The notes beneath the pieces are model-generated. The model worked only from the letters and a program-made list of their open reading frames with translations. It had not been told where the DNA came from and ran no database searches. 54,257 nt of DNA, taken from NCBI GenBank assembly GCA_018716105.1, contig DVKH01000023.1, positions 1 to 54,257 of the forward strand. The letters run 5' to 3'. This DNA is from Candidatus Fimivivens faecavium. GTDB taxonomy: Bacteria; Bacillota; Clostridia; Oscillospirales; Ruminococcaceae. The position numbers were made by a program, and so were the translations under genes. Numbering within the stretch: the first letter of the stretch is position 1; the number at the start of each line of letters is the position of its first letter. Shown one piece after another: positions 11,948 to 19,817 of this stretch.

Positions 11948-12876
11948 CATACCGTTCCCACCGCGCCGCCGCGGTTCCAGCAGACCAGGAGATTGGCGTC
12001 CGCCTTCGAAACCGCGCGAACGAACAGATGCTGGTCAAAGTCCTGAAGGCCCGCCGCCATGTCGTAGGCCTCGGCAAACATCGGGTCGCGGTCGGAGACC
12101 ATCACAGCCGACGGCCCGAACACCAACGCCAGCATAATCTCCTTCGCATCCCCCGTTTCGTCCGCGCCCGCCGCAATCACGTCAAGATCCTCAAAGTCGC
12201 AGCACCAGACGCCGGGCCGGTCGTTGCGCCGGAAGTAAACCGAACGGCCGATCATCCTCGCCTCCGCCCCGGCGGCGATCAGTTCGGTCCGGTCCTCGAG
12301 CTTTAGGACCTTGGTTTCCTCCCCTTCGGCCTTCTGCGAAACAAGCGCAACTGCCGCGCTGTCGTTGAGCGCGCGGGCGATTTCGTCGAGCGCCGCCCCG
12401 CCCCCCGACAGGCTGAGGAACAGTTCCTCGCGGATGCAGACCGGCGCGCCGAACCGCTTCTGGTTTTCCTTGGCCTGCTTCTGTTTTGCCGGAGGAAGCC
12501 CCGCCAGCCACTTCTGGCGTTCGGCCGGGAAGAGCAGCAGCGCCCGTCCCGCTTCGCCCTCCTGGATCAGCGCCTCCCTCAGCCAGCTTGCCGGCGCCTC
12601 CACTCCGGGGGAAAACAGCCCGCTGACCAAAAGCGATTCCCCGTCAAAGGAGAGGAGCGTCTGTCCCGAAAAGAGCGCCCGGCTTTGTAAAAACAGCGCC
12701 AGCGCCGCGAGAATCGCCGCCGCCCCAGCGAACAGGAGCGCCGGCCGCGCAAGGCCGAACCCGACCCCCGCGCACACCGCGCCCGCCGCCGCGAGCGCCG
12801 CGGCAAGGCCGAGCGGTATCGTCCCCCCGCCGGCCGCCCGAATCTCAAATCGGCTGGATTGCACCGCTCTCGGCAT
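11947..12876 (-). CDS. Membrane-anchored protein of unknown function
   Basis: A 309-residue protein with two Ala/Gly/Leu-rich transmembrane helices near the N-terminus (about 18-62), followed by a soluble, probably cytoplasmic region of about 240 residues. That region contains a lysine/glutamine-rich patch near 145 (AKQKQAKENQKR) and no motif that I recognise. Start at 12876 is chosen because GGGGAG lies about 9 bases upstream; longer versions would run into the amidohydrolase gene. The amidohydrolase stop is only 4 bases upstream, so the two form an operon. The sequence does not support a functional call. Confidence 0.7.
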   Translation of the reverse strand: MPRAVQSSRFEIRAAGGGTIPLGLAAALAAAGAVCAGVGFGLARPALLFAGAAAILAALALFLQSRALFSGQTLLSFDGESLLVSGLFSPGVEAPASWLREALIQEGEAGRALLLFPAERQKWLAGLPPAKQKQAKENQKRFGAPVCIREELFLSLSGGGAALDEIARALNDSAAVALVSQKAEGEETKVLKLEDRTELIAAGAEARMIGRSVYFRRNDRPGVWCCDFEDLDVIAAGADETGDAKEIMLALVFGPSAVMVSDRDPMFAEAYDMAAGLQDFDQHLFVRAVSKADANLLVCWNRGGAVGTV

Positions 12877-12880
12877 ATTT

Positions 12881-13783
12881 TTACTCCCCTTCACGTTCGC
12901 TTTTTGCAAGCGCCTGAGCCATCCGCGGAAACGCCCGCAGCGCATTTTGATAAAACACATTGTCCCAGTATTCTTCCGGGACAAACGACTTTATCAGTTG
13001 GAGATACCGTTCCAGATTGACCAGCGGCCAGTCGGAACCATACAGCACTTTGTCATAGCAGTCGAGATAGCCCAGCCAGGTTTTCAGTTGTGCGGCATAT
13101 CCCTCATACCGCCGGTGGAACCCGGCAGCATCCGGCTTTCCAACCGCAAGGCCCGAGAGGTCGGCAAAAACGTTCGGGTTCTTTTTGGCGACCTCCGCCG
13201 CGTCGCAGAGCCACGGGTTCCCAAAATGGGCCATCACAAACCGCACATCCGGGAACCGGACCGCCGCCTCGTCCACCCCAAGCGGATGGGAATACCGAAG
13301 CCGTCCGCCCGCCGTCGCGGTGTCGCCGGTGTGGAATACCACCGTGAGGTCATAACGCCGCGCAAGCTCATAGAACGGACGGTAAACCGGGTCGTCCGGG
13401 GCATACGGCTGGTAGCCGAGATAGACTTTGAACCCCACGCAGTTCGGGCACCTGGCCGCCTCCTCGTAATTGGCGAGGACCGGTACCGGGTCCTTCCCCG
13501 CCGCAACCGGCTCCGGGTTGATCCCCGCGCAGAAAAATACATTTTGGGGGTAGTTATAGGGTTCCAGTCGGGCTTCTCCGCCGAGGTTGAACAGCCCCGG
13601 GCGGCAAAGCGCCTCTTCCCCCTCCTCGTGCGCGGAGGATCCCATCACAACCGCCGCGCGGATTCCGAGCCGTCCGAACTCGCCGGTCAGATGCGACAGG
13701 CTGTTCTCGTGCCCCGCCTCACGGCAGAGATCGTCGAACCCCTCATGATTCTTCATATGCAGATGTGCGTCAATGATTCTCAT
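12881..13783 (-). CDS. Amidohydrolase family protein (PF04909-like TIM barrel)
   Basis: A 300-residue metal-dependent hydrolase. Motifs in order are HLH at 7-9, VVFHTGD in the middle, FVMAHFGNPW, and YGSDWP near the C-terminus, which supply the usual His and Asp ligands of the amidohydrolase-2 family. Such enzymes hydrolyse or decarboxylate small carbonyl substrates; the substrate here cannot be deduced. AAGGAAG lies 12 bases upstream of the ATG, and a promoter lies at 13823-13851. It is the first gene of a two-gene operon with the membrane protein downstream. Confidence 0.88.
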   Translation of the reverse strand: MRIIDAHLHMKNHEGFDDLCREAGHENSLSHLTGEFGRLGIRAAVVMGSSAHEEGEEALCRPGLFNLGGEARLEPYNYPQNVFFCAGINPEPVAAGKDPVPVLANYEEAARCPNCVGFKVYLGYQPYAPDDPVYRPFYELARRYDLTVVFHTGDTATAGGRLRYSHPLGVDEAAVRFPDVRFVMAHFGNPWLCDAAEVAKKNPNVFADLSGLAVGKPDAAGFHRRYEGYAAQLKTWLGYLDCYDKVLYGSDWPLVNLERYLQLIKSFVPEEYWDNVFYQNALRAFPRMAQALAKSEREGE

Positions 13784-13822
13784 TTTGCTGCCGCTTCCTT
13801 TAAAAACCCTTTTTAATGTATT

Positions 13823-13851
13823 AGATTACCACAATCCGTCCCGGTTTTCAA
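13823..13851 (-). promoter_or_regulatory. Sigma-A-like promoter of the amidohydrolase operon
   Basis: On the minus strand TTGAAA (13846-13851), a 17-base spacer and TAATCT (13823-13828), about 40 bases before the start codon. Confidence 0.6.
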
Positions 13852-13961
13852 TTCTGCCCAGGCCGCGCCGGGTTTCCCCGGCATGCAATAATTTCCGGTT
13901 TTGCCTCCACATGATTATCGAAGGAGTTTTACAGACCGACGACCACCGGGAGGGATGAAAG

Positions 13962-14990
13962 ATGAAACAGCCAAAACGCACCCGGATCCCGATTCTATCC
14001 GCCGTTCTGCTGGCGGCCGCCCTAACCCTTCTGACTGCCTGCGGCAGTTCTTCCGCGGGCTATGGGGCCTCTTCGGCGGCGGTTTCTACCGCGCCGGTGG
14101 AAGCGCCAGAGGCGCGCGATATGGCCGGCATGTCCGCAAGCCGGCTCACGGCCGACGGCGGAATCGAAATGGCGGAAGAGGGCGCCGCCGGCAACGCCGG
14201 CCTCTCCGACCGGAAAATTGTCCGCCGGGCCGGGCTCTCGCTCGAGACCAAGGAATTCGACACGGCGGTCACGGAAATCGTCCGGATCGTCACCGAGGCC
14301 GGCGGCTATCTCGATAACCAGTGGGTCGGGGGCGTGAGCCTCTACGAACGCGGAAGCTACAGCGCCCGCACCGCCGAAATCAACGCGCGCATCCCGGCCG
14401 AACGCCTCGATGAGGTCGCGAACTCGGTCGGCGGTCTCTGCAACGTCGTTTCCAAGAGCGAAAGCACCGACGACATCACCGACCGTTATTACGACACCGA
14501 GGCGCACCTGAACACCCTAATGCTTCAGGAGGAACGCCTCCTCGCCATCCTCGAAAAAGCGGAAAAGCTTGAGGATGTGATTACCCTCGAACAAGCGCTG
14601 AGCGAGACCCGGTATGAGATCGAAACGCTCACCGCCGCCATGAAGCGGATGGACGGCCAGGTTGCCTATTCCTATCTCGACATCGACCTGACCGAGGTGG
14701 TCGACTATAACCTCGTCGAGGGACCGCCGAAGACGTTCGGCGAAAAGCTTTCGGCTTCCTTCGCCCGTTCCGGCAATAAGATCGCGTCGGCGCTGGAGGA
14801 CGTCCTGTTCTTCATCATCGAAGACCTGCCGGCAGCGCTTTTGACGCTCGCCTTCTGGGGCGCGGCTTTCTTCCTCTTCTGGAAGCTGATCCTCCGCCGC
14901 ATCGTGCAGCGCTGGAACGCCCGGCGGGAACAGCTGCCGCCGGCGCCTGCGCCGTCCTACGATTCCCCCGATCAAAAGAAGGAGCCATAA
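13962..14990 (+). CDS. DUF4349 lipoprotein
   Basis: A 342-residue surface lipoprotein. A lipoprotein signal peptide ends in the lipobox LLTAC with the lipidated Cys at 27. The DUF4349 domain begins near residue 84 (RKIVRRAGLSLETKEF) and includes a helical, probably coiled-coil, region at about 175-225 (EERLLAILEKAEKLEDVITLEQ). A C-terminal transmembrane helix at about 285-310 is followed by a basic, Pro-rich tail, the usual architecture of this family. The protein is thus tethered at both ends. GGGAGGG precedes the ATG. The molecular function of DUF4349 is not established. A GC-rich terminator follows. Confidence 0.88.
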   Translation: MKQPKRTRIPILSAVLLAAALTLLTACGSSSAGYGASSAAVSTAPVEAPEARDMAGMSASRLTADGGIEMAEEGAAGNAGLSDRKIVRRAGLSLETKEFDTAVTEIVRIVTEAGGYLDNQWVGGVSLYERGSYSARTAEINARIPAERLDEVANSVGGLCNVVSKSESTDDITDRYYDTEAHLNTLMLQEERLLAILEKAEKLEDVITLEQALSETRYEIETLTAAMKRMDGQVAYSYLDIDLTEVVDYNLVEGPPKTFGEKLSASFARSGNKIASALEDVLFFIIEDLPAALLTLAFWGAAFFLFWKLILRRIVQRWNARREQLPPAPAPSYDSPDQKKEP

Positions 14991-15011
14991 TTTCGATCTT
15001 CCTTCCCCTCT

Positions 15012-15045
15012 GCCCGCGCCGTTTTCCCGGCGCGGGCCTTCTTTT
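15012..15045 (+). terminator. Probable terminator after the DUF4349 gene
   Basis: A perfect 10-base-pair stem (15012-15021 with 15028-15037) with a TTTTCC loop, followed by a T-rich but interrupted tract. Confidence 0.6.
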
Positions 15046-15080
15046 CCAGAAAAGATTCGTACATATTTCCGCTTCTTCGC

Positions 15081-15109
15081 TGGACAAACCTTCCGTTTCG
15101 TTTTATACT
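15081..15109 (+). promoter_or_regulatory. Sigma-A-like promoter of the SLOG-family gene
   Basis: TGGACA (15081-15086), a 17-base spacer and TATACT (15104-15109), 27 bases before the start codon. Confidence 0.7.
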
Positions 15110-15136
15110 GGAAAAATCGGGCCGGGAGGGATTGTG

Positions 15137-15619
15137 ATGGAACCGAGGGAAAAAACCTGCTGTTTTACCGGACACCGCATTCTCCCGCAATCGATTCGCC
15201 AGCCGCTCTCCGCCCTGCTGGAGCGGGAGGTGGGCCGCCTCGCGGACGCAGGCTGCACCGGCTTTCTCACCGGCGGCGCGCTGGGTTTCGACACGCTGGC
15301 GGCGCTCACCGTCCTAAGGCTCCGGGAAACCCGCCCCGGGATCCGTCTGATTGTGGCCGCGCCCTATGCCGCCCAGGCCGAGGGCTGGCGGGAAAAGGAC
15401 GCCGCCCTCTATGAGCAGATCCGCAGCCGGGCGGACGAGTTCCTCTGCCTTTCCCTCAGCTTCACCAAGGACTGCCTGCAGAACCGCAACCGGTTTCTGG
15501 TCGATCGGAGCAGCGCCTGCATCGCGTTCCTCCGCCGCCGGAGAAGCGGCACCGGGAGCACCGTCGCATACGCCCTTCAGGAGGGGATCCCGGTGGTCAA
15601 TCTCGCGGAACGCCTGTGA
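15137..15619 (+). CDS. DUF1273 / YpsA-like SLOG-fold protein
   Basis: A 160-residue protein beginning MEPREKTCCFTGHR, the signature of the YpsA/DUF1273 branch of the SLOG nucleotide-binding superfamily. The conserved glycine motif FLTGGALGFDTLAA is at about 40-54, and SLSFTKDCLQNRNRFLVDRSSACIAF is the typical second half. Start at 15137 is preferred over GTG at 15134 because GGGAGGG lies 6 bases upstream. YpsA-type proteins are reported to influence cell division in some Firmicutes, but the ligand is not established. The gene stands alone with its own promoter. Confidence 0.88.
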   Translation: MEPREKTCCFTGHRILPQSIRQPLSALLEREVGRLADAGCTGFLTGGALGFDTLAALTVLRLRETRPGIRLIVAAPYAAQAEGWREKDAALYEQIRSRADEFLCLSLSFTKDCLQNRNRFLVDRSSACIAFLRRRRSGTGSTVAYALQEGIPVVNLAERL

Positions 15620-15782
15620 CTTTACAGCCAGTTCACAGCCCGGTCATGTCCGCTAAAAAACCGGCTGGTAAACTAAAACGGCACCCATCCCCAAACCAAG
15701 GGGCCAAACGCGCCCCATCCCACCGCAAAGCGTCCCGGCTTTGCCGCGGCCGTCCAGCGGACTGAAAGGAATGGTCTCTTCC

Positions 15783-16850
15783 ATGAAAACAAAACTGCTC
15801 TCCCTCTTTGCGGCGGCGCTGCTCGTGCTGGCGGGCTGCTCCTCTTCCGGAACCCCCGCGCCTGATGCGTCCGACGCCGCGGCAAAGGATGTCAGCGGCA
15901 TGATCTTCGCGGTCCTTCCGCACGCCGTCATCACCTACGACGGCTATCAGCATTACATCGACACTGCACAGGAAAGCGGCGTCCTCAGCGCGCGCGCTTC
16001 GATCGCCTATGCCACGCTGATCGAACAGGATATCCGCGCCATGGGCCAGGCCCCCTCGCGCGAGGCGTTCGCCGCCGAGGTCGCGCCCTATCTGGAAGCG
16101 GCTTCAAAAGACGAAAGCTATCAGTCCATTGAAACGGTCCTGATCCGGGACTACGGCATGACCCATGAAGAGGCCCTTTCCGCTTTCACCGAAGGCTTCT
16201 GGCTCCAGTATCTGATGCCGCTGCTGCAGGACGCCTTCATCGCGCAGGGGGCCGCTGGCAATCAGGACGCACAGACCCTTTTCACCGAATACGTCACCGA
16301 TCTGACGCAGAACCGCGTAAACGTTCTGGAGGGCGGCGACGACGCGGTCATCCTCGACGGGGAGGCCGTTGCGCTGACCGATTCCCAGAAGCTGTATGTG
16401 AAATACAGCGGGGTTTATTCCCGCCTCGAGGCGATGGATACCATCGTGACCGGGGTCGCGGCCCGGACTGAACTCAAGCGCATCGGCCGGGAACCCGACC
16501 TCTCCTCGATCGCCGATGAAAAAGCGGCCAACATTGAGGCGCTGGAAAACATCCCCGAAGCCGCGGCGCAGTACGATTATATCTTCTCCCGGCTCGGGAT
16601 CGGGAAAGAAGCCTATTACGCCGAGATGGACAATATCCTCGAGCTTCAGCATTACTACTATGAACTTTCAACCTACTGCGACGAACAATATGAACAGCTC
16701 ATACAGCAGTTTTTAGCGGACGCGCAGGACCCTGAAAAGCAGGCGGACGCCGAACTCCCGCCCGCAACTGCCGACGATTATTTCTACGGCGAATTGGACC
16801 GTCTGGCCGGCGATCCGGTCTTCCTCAACACAAACCCGAACGCGCTTTAA
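15783..16850 (+). CDS. Lipoprotein with SurA_N-like helical region
   Basis: A 355-residue exported lipoprotein with a signal peptide ending in the lipobox VLAGC (Cys19). Residues about 45-150 (AVITYDGYQHYI, TLIEQDIRAMGQAPSREAF, DYGMTHEEALSAF) resemble the chaperone-like N-terminal domain of SurA/PrsA foldases. No rotamase (parvulin) domain is visible, and the C-terminal region looks helical and acidic. A chaperone or scaffold role on the outer face of the membrane is plausible but unproven. AAGGA lies about 13 bases upstream of the chosen ATG, with another in-frame ATG at 15771. The pyrophosphatase gene follows after 20 bases, so cotranscription is possible. Confidence 0.65.
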   Translation: MKTKLLSLFAAALLVLAGCSSSGTPAPDASDAAAKDVSGMIFAVLPHAVITYDGYQHYIDTAQESGVLSARASIAYATLIEQDIRAMGQAPSREAFAAEVAPYLEAASKDESYQSIETVLIRDYGMTHEEALSAFTEGFWLQYLMPLLQDAFIAQGAAGNQDAQTLFTEYVTDLTQNRVNVLEGGDDAVILDGEAVALTDSQKLYVKYSGVYSRLEAMDTIVTGVAARTELKRIGREPDLSSIADEKAANIEALENIPEAAAQYDYIFSRLGIGKEAYYAEMDNILELQHYYYELSTYCDEQYEQLIQQFLADAQDPEKQADAELPPATADDYFYGELDRLAGDPVFLNTNPNAL

Positions 16851-16870
16851 AAATTGGGAGGAGAATACGC

Positions 16871-17404
16871 ATGGCGAATATCTGGCATGACATCAGCCCC
16901 AAACGGATTGCACCCGAAGATTTCATCGCGGTCATCGAAATCCCCAAGGGGAGCAAAAAGAAATATGAACTCGACAAGGAAACCGGCCTTCTGATTCTCG
17001 ATCGGATCCTGCACACCTCGACCCATTATCCCGCCAACTACGGCTTTATCCCGCGCACCTACGCCGAGGACAACGATCCGCTCGACGTCCTGGTGCTCTG
17101 CAGCGAGGAGATCGAGCCGCTGACCATGGTCCGGTGCTATCCGATCGGCGTGATCTCAATGATCGACTGTGGCAAACCGGACGAAAAGATCATCGCGATC
17201 CCGATGAGCGACCCAACCTACAGCACCTATCGGGACATCGACGAGCTGCCGCGGCATATCTTCGATGAGATGGGACATTTCTTCAAAGTGTATAAAGAGC
17301 TGGAGGGAAAGGAAACCGCGGTCGACGAAGTCAAAGGCCGAGAAAAAGCCGTCGAGATCATCTCGGTTGCAATCGACCGGTACATCGAATGCTTCTGCCG
17401 GTAA
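16871..17404 (+). CDS. ppa: Inorganic pyrophosphatase, family I
   Basis: A 177-residue soluble enzyme hydrolysing pyrophosphate to phosphate, which pulls biosynthetic reactions forward. Family I motifs are clear: HYPANYGFIPRTY (about 52-64), the metal-binding EDNDPLDVLVL (66-76), and the conserved third Asp-rich segment VISMIDCGKPDEKIIAIP. Length is typical of bacterial family I enzymes. GGGAGGAG precedes the ATG. It lies 20 bases after the lipoprotein gene and is followed by a terminator shared with the convergent XRE gene. Anaerobic Firmicutes often have membrane or family II enzymes as well; none is seen here. Confidence 0.95.
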   Translation: MANIWHDISPKRIAPEDFIAVIEIPKGSKKKYELDKETGLLILDRILHTSTHYPANYGFIPRTYAEDNDPLDVLVLCSEEIEPLTMVRCYPIGVISMIDCGKPDEKIIAIPMSDPTYSTYRDIDELPRHIFDEMGHFFKVYKELEGKETAVDEVKGREKAVEIISVAIDRYIECFCR

Positions 17405-17428
17405 TATACCATTTAAACTCCAAGGAAA

Positions 17429-17470
17429 CAGCCGGGCTGGGGATTTTATCTCCGGCCCGGCTGTTCTTTT
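17429..17470. terminator. Bidirectional terminator between ppa and the XRE gene
   Basis: Arms CAGCCGGGC (17429-17437) and GCCCGGCTG (17455-17463) enclose a partly paired loop and are followed by a T-rich tract. The right arm lies inside the last codons of the convergent XRE gene. Confidence 0.65.
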
Positions 17471-17751
17471 GAACGAAATTCCATCAGCAGCAGAGAGAGG
17501 AGCTCCTGCTGGCGGTCAGTGAGGCCGTCGGTAAAAATCATCTTCCGCTCCTCCAGCCCCAGGATATAGTCGGTCGTGACCCCATAGAGAATTGAGATCT
17601 GGATCAAGACCTCAATCGACGGGGTTTTGATGTTGTTTTCGTATCCGCTGATGCTGGTTTTCGACAAATTCAACCGCCGCGCAACCTGCGCCTGCGTCAG
17701 CTTTTTTGCGCGCCGCAGGTCGCGCAGCCGTTGTCCGAAATCGAAAATCAT
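17446..17751 (-). CDS. XRE-family helix-turn-helix transcriptional regulator
   Basis: A 101-residue DNA-binding protein. The Cro/CI-type helix-turn-helix occupies about 7-62 (RLRDLRRAKKLTQAQVARRLNL, then ISGYENNIKTPSIEVLIQI) and ends with the common DYILGLEE segment. The short helical C-terminus probably serves dimerisation. It diverges from the tiny gene at 17916. An inverted repeat at 17769-17792, just upstream of its own start, is a candidate autoregulatory operator. The helix-turn-helix call is firm; the target is inferred. Confidence 0.9.
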   Translation of the reverse strand: MIFDFGQRLRDLRRAKKLTQAQVARRLNLSKTSISGYENNIKTPSIEVLIQISILYGVTTDYILGLEERKMIFTDGLTDRQQELLSLLLMEFRSKEQPGRR

Positions 17752-17768
17752 GTCATCAGCTCCCTCAC

Positions 17769-17792
17769 CAACAGTTTAATATAAAATTGTTG
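17769..17792. promoter_or_regulatory. Candidate operator of the XRE regulator
   Basis: Inverted repeat CAACAGTTT-N6-AAATTGTTG, with 8 of 9 positions symmetrical, 18 bases upstream of the XRE start codon. Its size and placement suit a Cro/CI-type dimer site controlling the divergent pair. Confidence 0.4.
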
Positions 17793-17831
17793 TCTCAAAG
17801 GGAACTTTAATCTGTTTTTTACGACTAAAAG

Positions 17832-17860
17832 TTGACTGTCTCTACAAAAAATGATACAAT
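17832..17860 (+). promoter_or_regulatory. Sigma-A promoter of the small gene at 17916
   Basis: TTGACT (17832-17837), a 17-base spacer and TACAAT (17855-17860), diverging from the XRE gene. Confidence 0.7.
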
Positions 17861-17915
17861 AGGTTTGTTTTAAAGCTCATTATCATATGCCATAGAGGAG
17901 TGCGGGGGTGTTTTT

Positions 17916-18167
17916 TTGAGAGGGAAACTGTTGGATGACATCGCGCTGGAAAGCCAGATCCTGATCTCATCCCTGAAAGAACTGAGCGCCTCCCCAAAAT
18001 TTCTCATGCTTCTTCTCGACCTCAATCTCACCCAATACAGCCTGGAGGAGTGTTCCTACTCGCTTTCCTATATCTTCGAACAACCCCTTTCCTTTCAAAA
18101 TTACGGGGAGATCACTGCGTTCCTGAAACAACGCCTGGCCGATTCCGAATCTCCGGCAATCTTATAA
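17916..18167 (+). CDS. Small hypothetical protein divergent from the XRE regulator
   Basis: An 83-residue, mostly helical, acidic protein (pattern LLDDIALESQILISSLKELS) with no signal peptide or membrane helix. I recognise no family. The likely start is TTG at 17916, or TTG at 17931, with GAGGAG and GGGGGTG upstream; no in-frame ATG is available near the 5' end. Support for a real gene comes from the good promoter at 17832-17860, the terminator immediately after it, and the divergent regulator with a candidate operator between them. It may be the regulator's main target. Confidence 0.6.
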   Translation: MRGKLLDDIALESQILISSLKELSASPKFLMLLLDLNLTQYSLEECSYSLSYIFEQPLSFQNYGEITAFLKQRLADSESPAIL

Positions 18168-18176
18168 AAGCCCAAA

Positions 18177-18213
18177 CGCCCGGCAGCGAACGAAAGTCGC
18201 TGCCGGGCGTTTT
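18177..18213. terminator. Bidirectional terminator
   Basis: A perfect 13-base-pair stem (18177-18189 with 18197-18209) followed by TTTT, between convergent small genes. Confidence 0.85.
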
Positions 18214-18219
18214 CCCGCT

Positions 18220-18381
18220 TCAATTTAACTTATCATAGAATGGGAACTCGCACCGAAGCCGCGTCCCCTCGTCGCTTCCCGCCGGAAGCAGGGCGAGCGC
18301 TACACGGTCTTCCACTCCCTCGTCGCTTCGAAGCAGCGCGTAGTCCCCTTCCACCGCAATCACCGTATACAATACCGCCAT
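18220..18381 (-). CDS. Small DUF3006-like protein
   Basis: A 53-residue protein beginning MAVLYTVIAVEGDYALLRSDEG and continuing with VALALLPAGSDEGTRLRCEF. The pattern of a short beta strand, an EGDYALL turn, a hydrophobic strand and an EGT-x-L strand resembles DUF3006 small beta proteins. GGGAGGA lies 9 bases upstream of the ATG. It starts 21 bases after the class-I amidotransferase stop and so ends the MBL-trmB-amidotransferase operon, directly before a terminator. Coding reality is supported by the ribosome site, operon position and third-codon-position GC bias. Function is unknown. Confidence 0.7.
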   Translation of the reverse strand: MAVLYTVIAVEGDYALLRSDEGVEDRVALALLPAGSDEGTRLRCEFPFYDKLN

Positions 18382-18402
18382 CTGCACAATCCTCCCTGTC
18401 CT

Positions 18403-19119
18403 TTAAATTCCATCGCGCTCCCGCCGGGACGCTTCACACCGTTCTACAAAGTCCGCGAACAGCGGAGCCATATCCGGCCCTTCCGGGGTCTCGCGCAGCG
18501 GTCCGGCCATCCGTTCCGGGTGCCACTGAACCGCCCAAACCGGAAGCGACCTGTGCTCCACCGCCTCTATGACGCCGTCTTCGGCGATCGCCGTCGCCAT
18601 AAGCCCTTCGCCCAGTTCCCGAACCGCCTGGTGATGAAAGCTGTTCACTTCAAAGCATACGCCATAGAGAAGCGAGAGCAGCGACCCCGCCCTCGTGGTG
18701 ACCCGATGAACCCCCTTTGTATGGTCAAGCCCCCTGTGCCCCGCGGAAAGATCCTGCCAGAGCGTCCCCCCAAAGGCGACGTTCAAAAGCTGGATGCCGC
18801 GGCAGATGCCGAATACCGGTTTTTTCAGGTTCAGAAATTCCCGCAGGAGCAGAAATTCCAGGCTGTCCCGCCATTCGTCCACCTCGACCGAGGGGAGCCG
18901 GAGACGGTCGCCGAACAGCTCCGGAGCGACGTCCACCCCGCCGGTCAGCAGAAGGCCGTCGGCCGTCCCGGCGTACCATCCGGCGGCGTTCCCGTCCATC
19001 GCGAGAAGCGGGACGCCGCCCGCCTCCGAAACGGAGCGGGCGTAATTTTCGTAGAGGGAAACCCGATAGAGCCCGTTGTCCGCCTTCTGTCTTCCCGCTG
19101 TCAAAACAATCGCCGCCAT
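18403..19119 (-). CDS. Class-I glutamine amidotransferase-like hydrolase (peptidase C26 family)
   Basis: A 238-residue protein of the gamma-glutamyl-gamma-aminobutyrate hydrolase type (PuuD-like). The nucleophile is Cys106 in FGICRGIQLLN, the oxyanion segment is LLTGGVDVAPELFG (about 57-70), and VQWHPERM supplies the catalytic His and Glu. Such enzymes cleave gamma-glutamyl amides; the actual substrate is not determined by neighbours. Start at 19119 (MAAIVLTAGR) is chosen because GGGAGGT lies 7 bases upstream. It lies 47 bases downstream of trmB in a four-gene minus-strand operon. Confidence 0.88.
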   Translation of the reverse strand: MAAIVLTAGRQKADNGLYRVSLYENYARSVSEAGGVPLLAMDGNAAGWYAGTADGLLLTGGVDVAPELFGDRLRLPSVEVDEWRDSLEFLLLREFLNLKKPVFGICRGIQLLNVAFGGTLWQDLSAGHRGLDHTKGVHRVTTRAGSLLSLLYGVCFEVNSFHHQAVRELGEGLMATAIAEDGVIEAVEHRSLPVWAVQWHPERMAGPLRETPEGPDMAPLFADFVERCEASRRERDGI

Positions 19120-19166
19120 CAAACCGACCTCCCGCATCCTGCATGTTCCATGCTATCAGTTTACGT

Positions 19167-19817
19167 TCACCGCGCCCGTTTTGCCACCGCGCGCTTGATC
19201 GGGATGCCGTCCGCCCGGAACATCCGCTCGTGTTCGGTCTCGATCCCCTCCCCAGCCGGAACATCCCGGCAGATTTCGGTCACCTCATAGCCGCATTCGG
19301 CGAAATAGCCGAGGGTGTCCTCAAACAATCCGTCGTGGTCGGTTTTAAAATGGATCTCCCCGCCGACGGGCAGAAACAATTTATAGCTTTCCAGTTGCCG
19401 CGGATGGGTCAGCCGGTGCTTCTGGGATTTTTTCTTGGGCCACGGGTTGCAGAAGTTGATGTAAATCCGCTCGCACCGGTCCTCCATGTTCAGGACTTCG
19501 CCGATCCTCTCGATATTGACCGCCGTAAGGCGGACCCGCCCGGCGCCCCTTTGAACCCCGGCGAGGCTCTGCTCCACCTTCCGTTTCGCAAGGACCAGCA
19601 CCTCGCTTTTGATATCAACCCCGAGGAAGTTCGCCTCCGGGTACCGGAGCACCGCCTCTGCCAAAAATCCGCCCTTTCCGCAGCCGAGTTCCACATAAAG
19701 CGGCGCGCCATTCCCGAACTGCGCGTGCCAGCGCCCCAGAAGCTCCCTTGGAGTATCCACAAAAAACGGGCAGGCCGCGAGTTCCGGCCTCGCCCAGGGT
19801 TTCCTTCTCAGTCTCAT
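19167..19817 (-). CDS. trmB: tRNA (guanine-N7-)-methyltransferase
   Basis: A 216-residue SAM-dependent enzyme methylating G46 in the tRNA variable loop. The SAM-binding motif is VELGCGKGGFL (about 42-52), LGVDIKSEVL follows, and the family signature INFCNPWPKKKSQKHRL lies near the middle. FKTDHDGLFEDTL is the typical C-terminal TrmB segment. Its first four bases overlap the stop of the MBL-fold gene (ATGA), indicating translational coupling. The combination of MBL hydrolase, trmB and amidotransferase suggests operon convenience rather than one pathway. Confidence 0.95.
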   Translation of the reverse strand: MRLRRKPWARPELAACPFFVDTPRELLGRWHAQFGNGAPLYVELGCGKGGFLAEAVLRYPEANFLGVDIKSEVLVLAKRKVEQSLAGVQRGAGRVRLTAVNIERIGEVLNMEDRCERIYINFCNPWPKKKSQKHRLTHPRQLESYKLFLPVGGEIHFKTDHDGLFEDTLGYFAECGYEVTEICRDVPAGEGIETEHERMFRADGIPIKRAVAKRAR

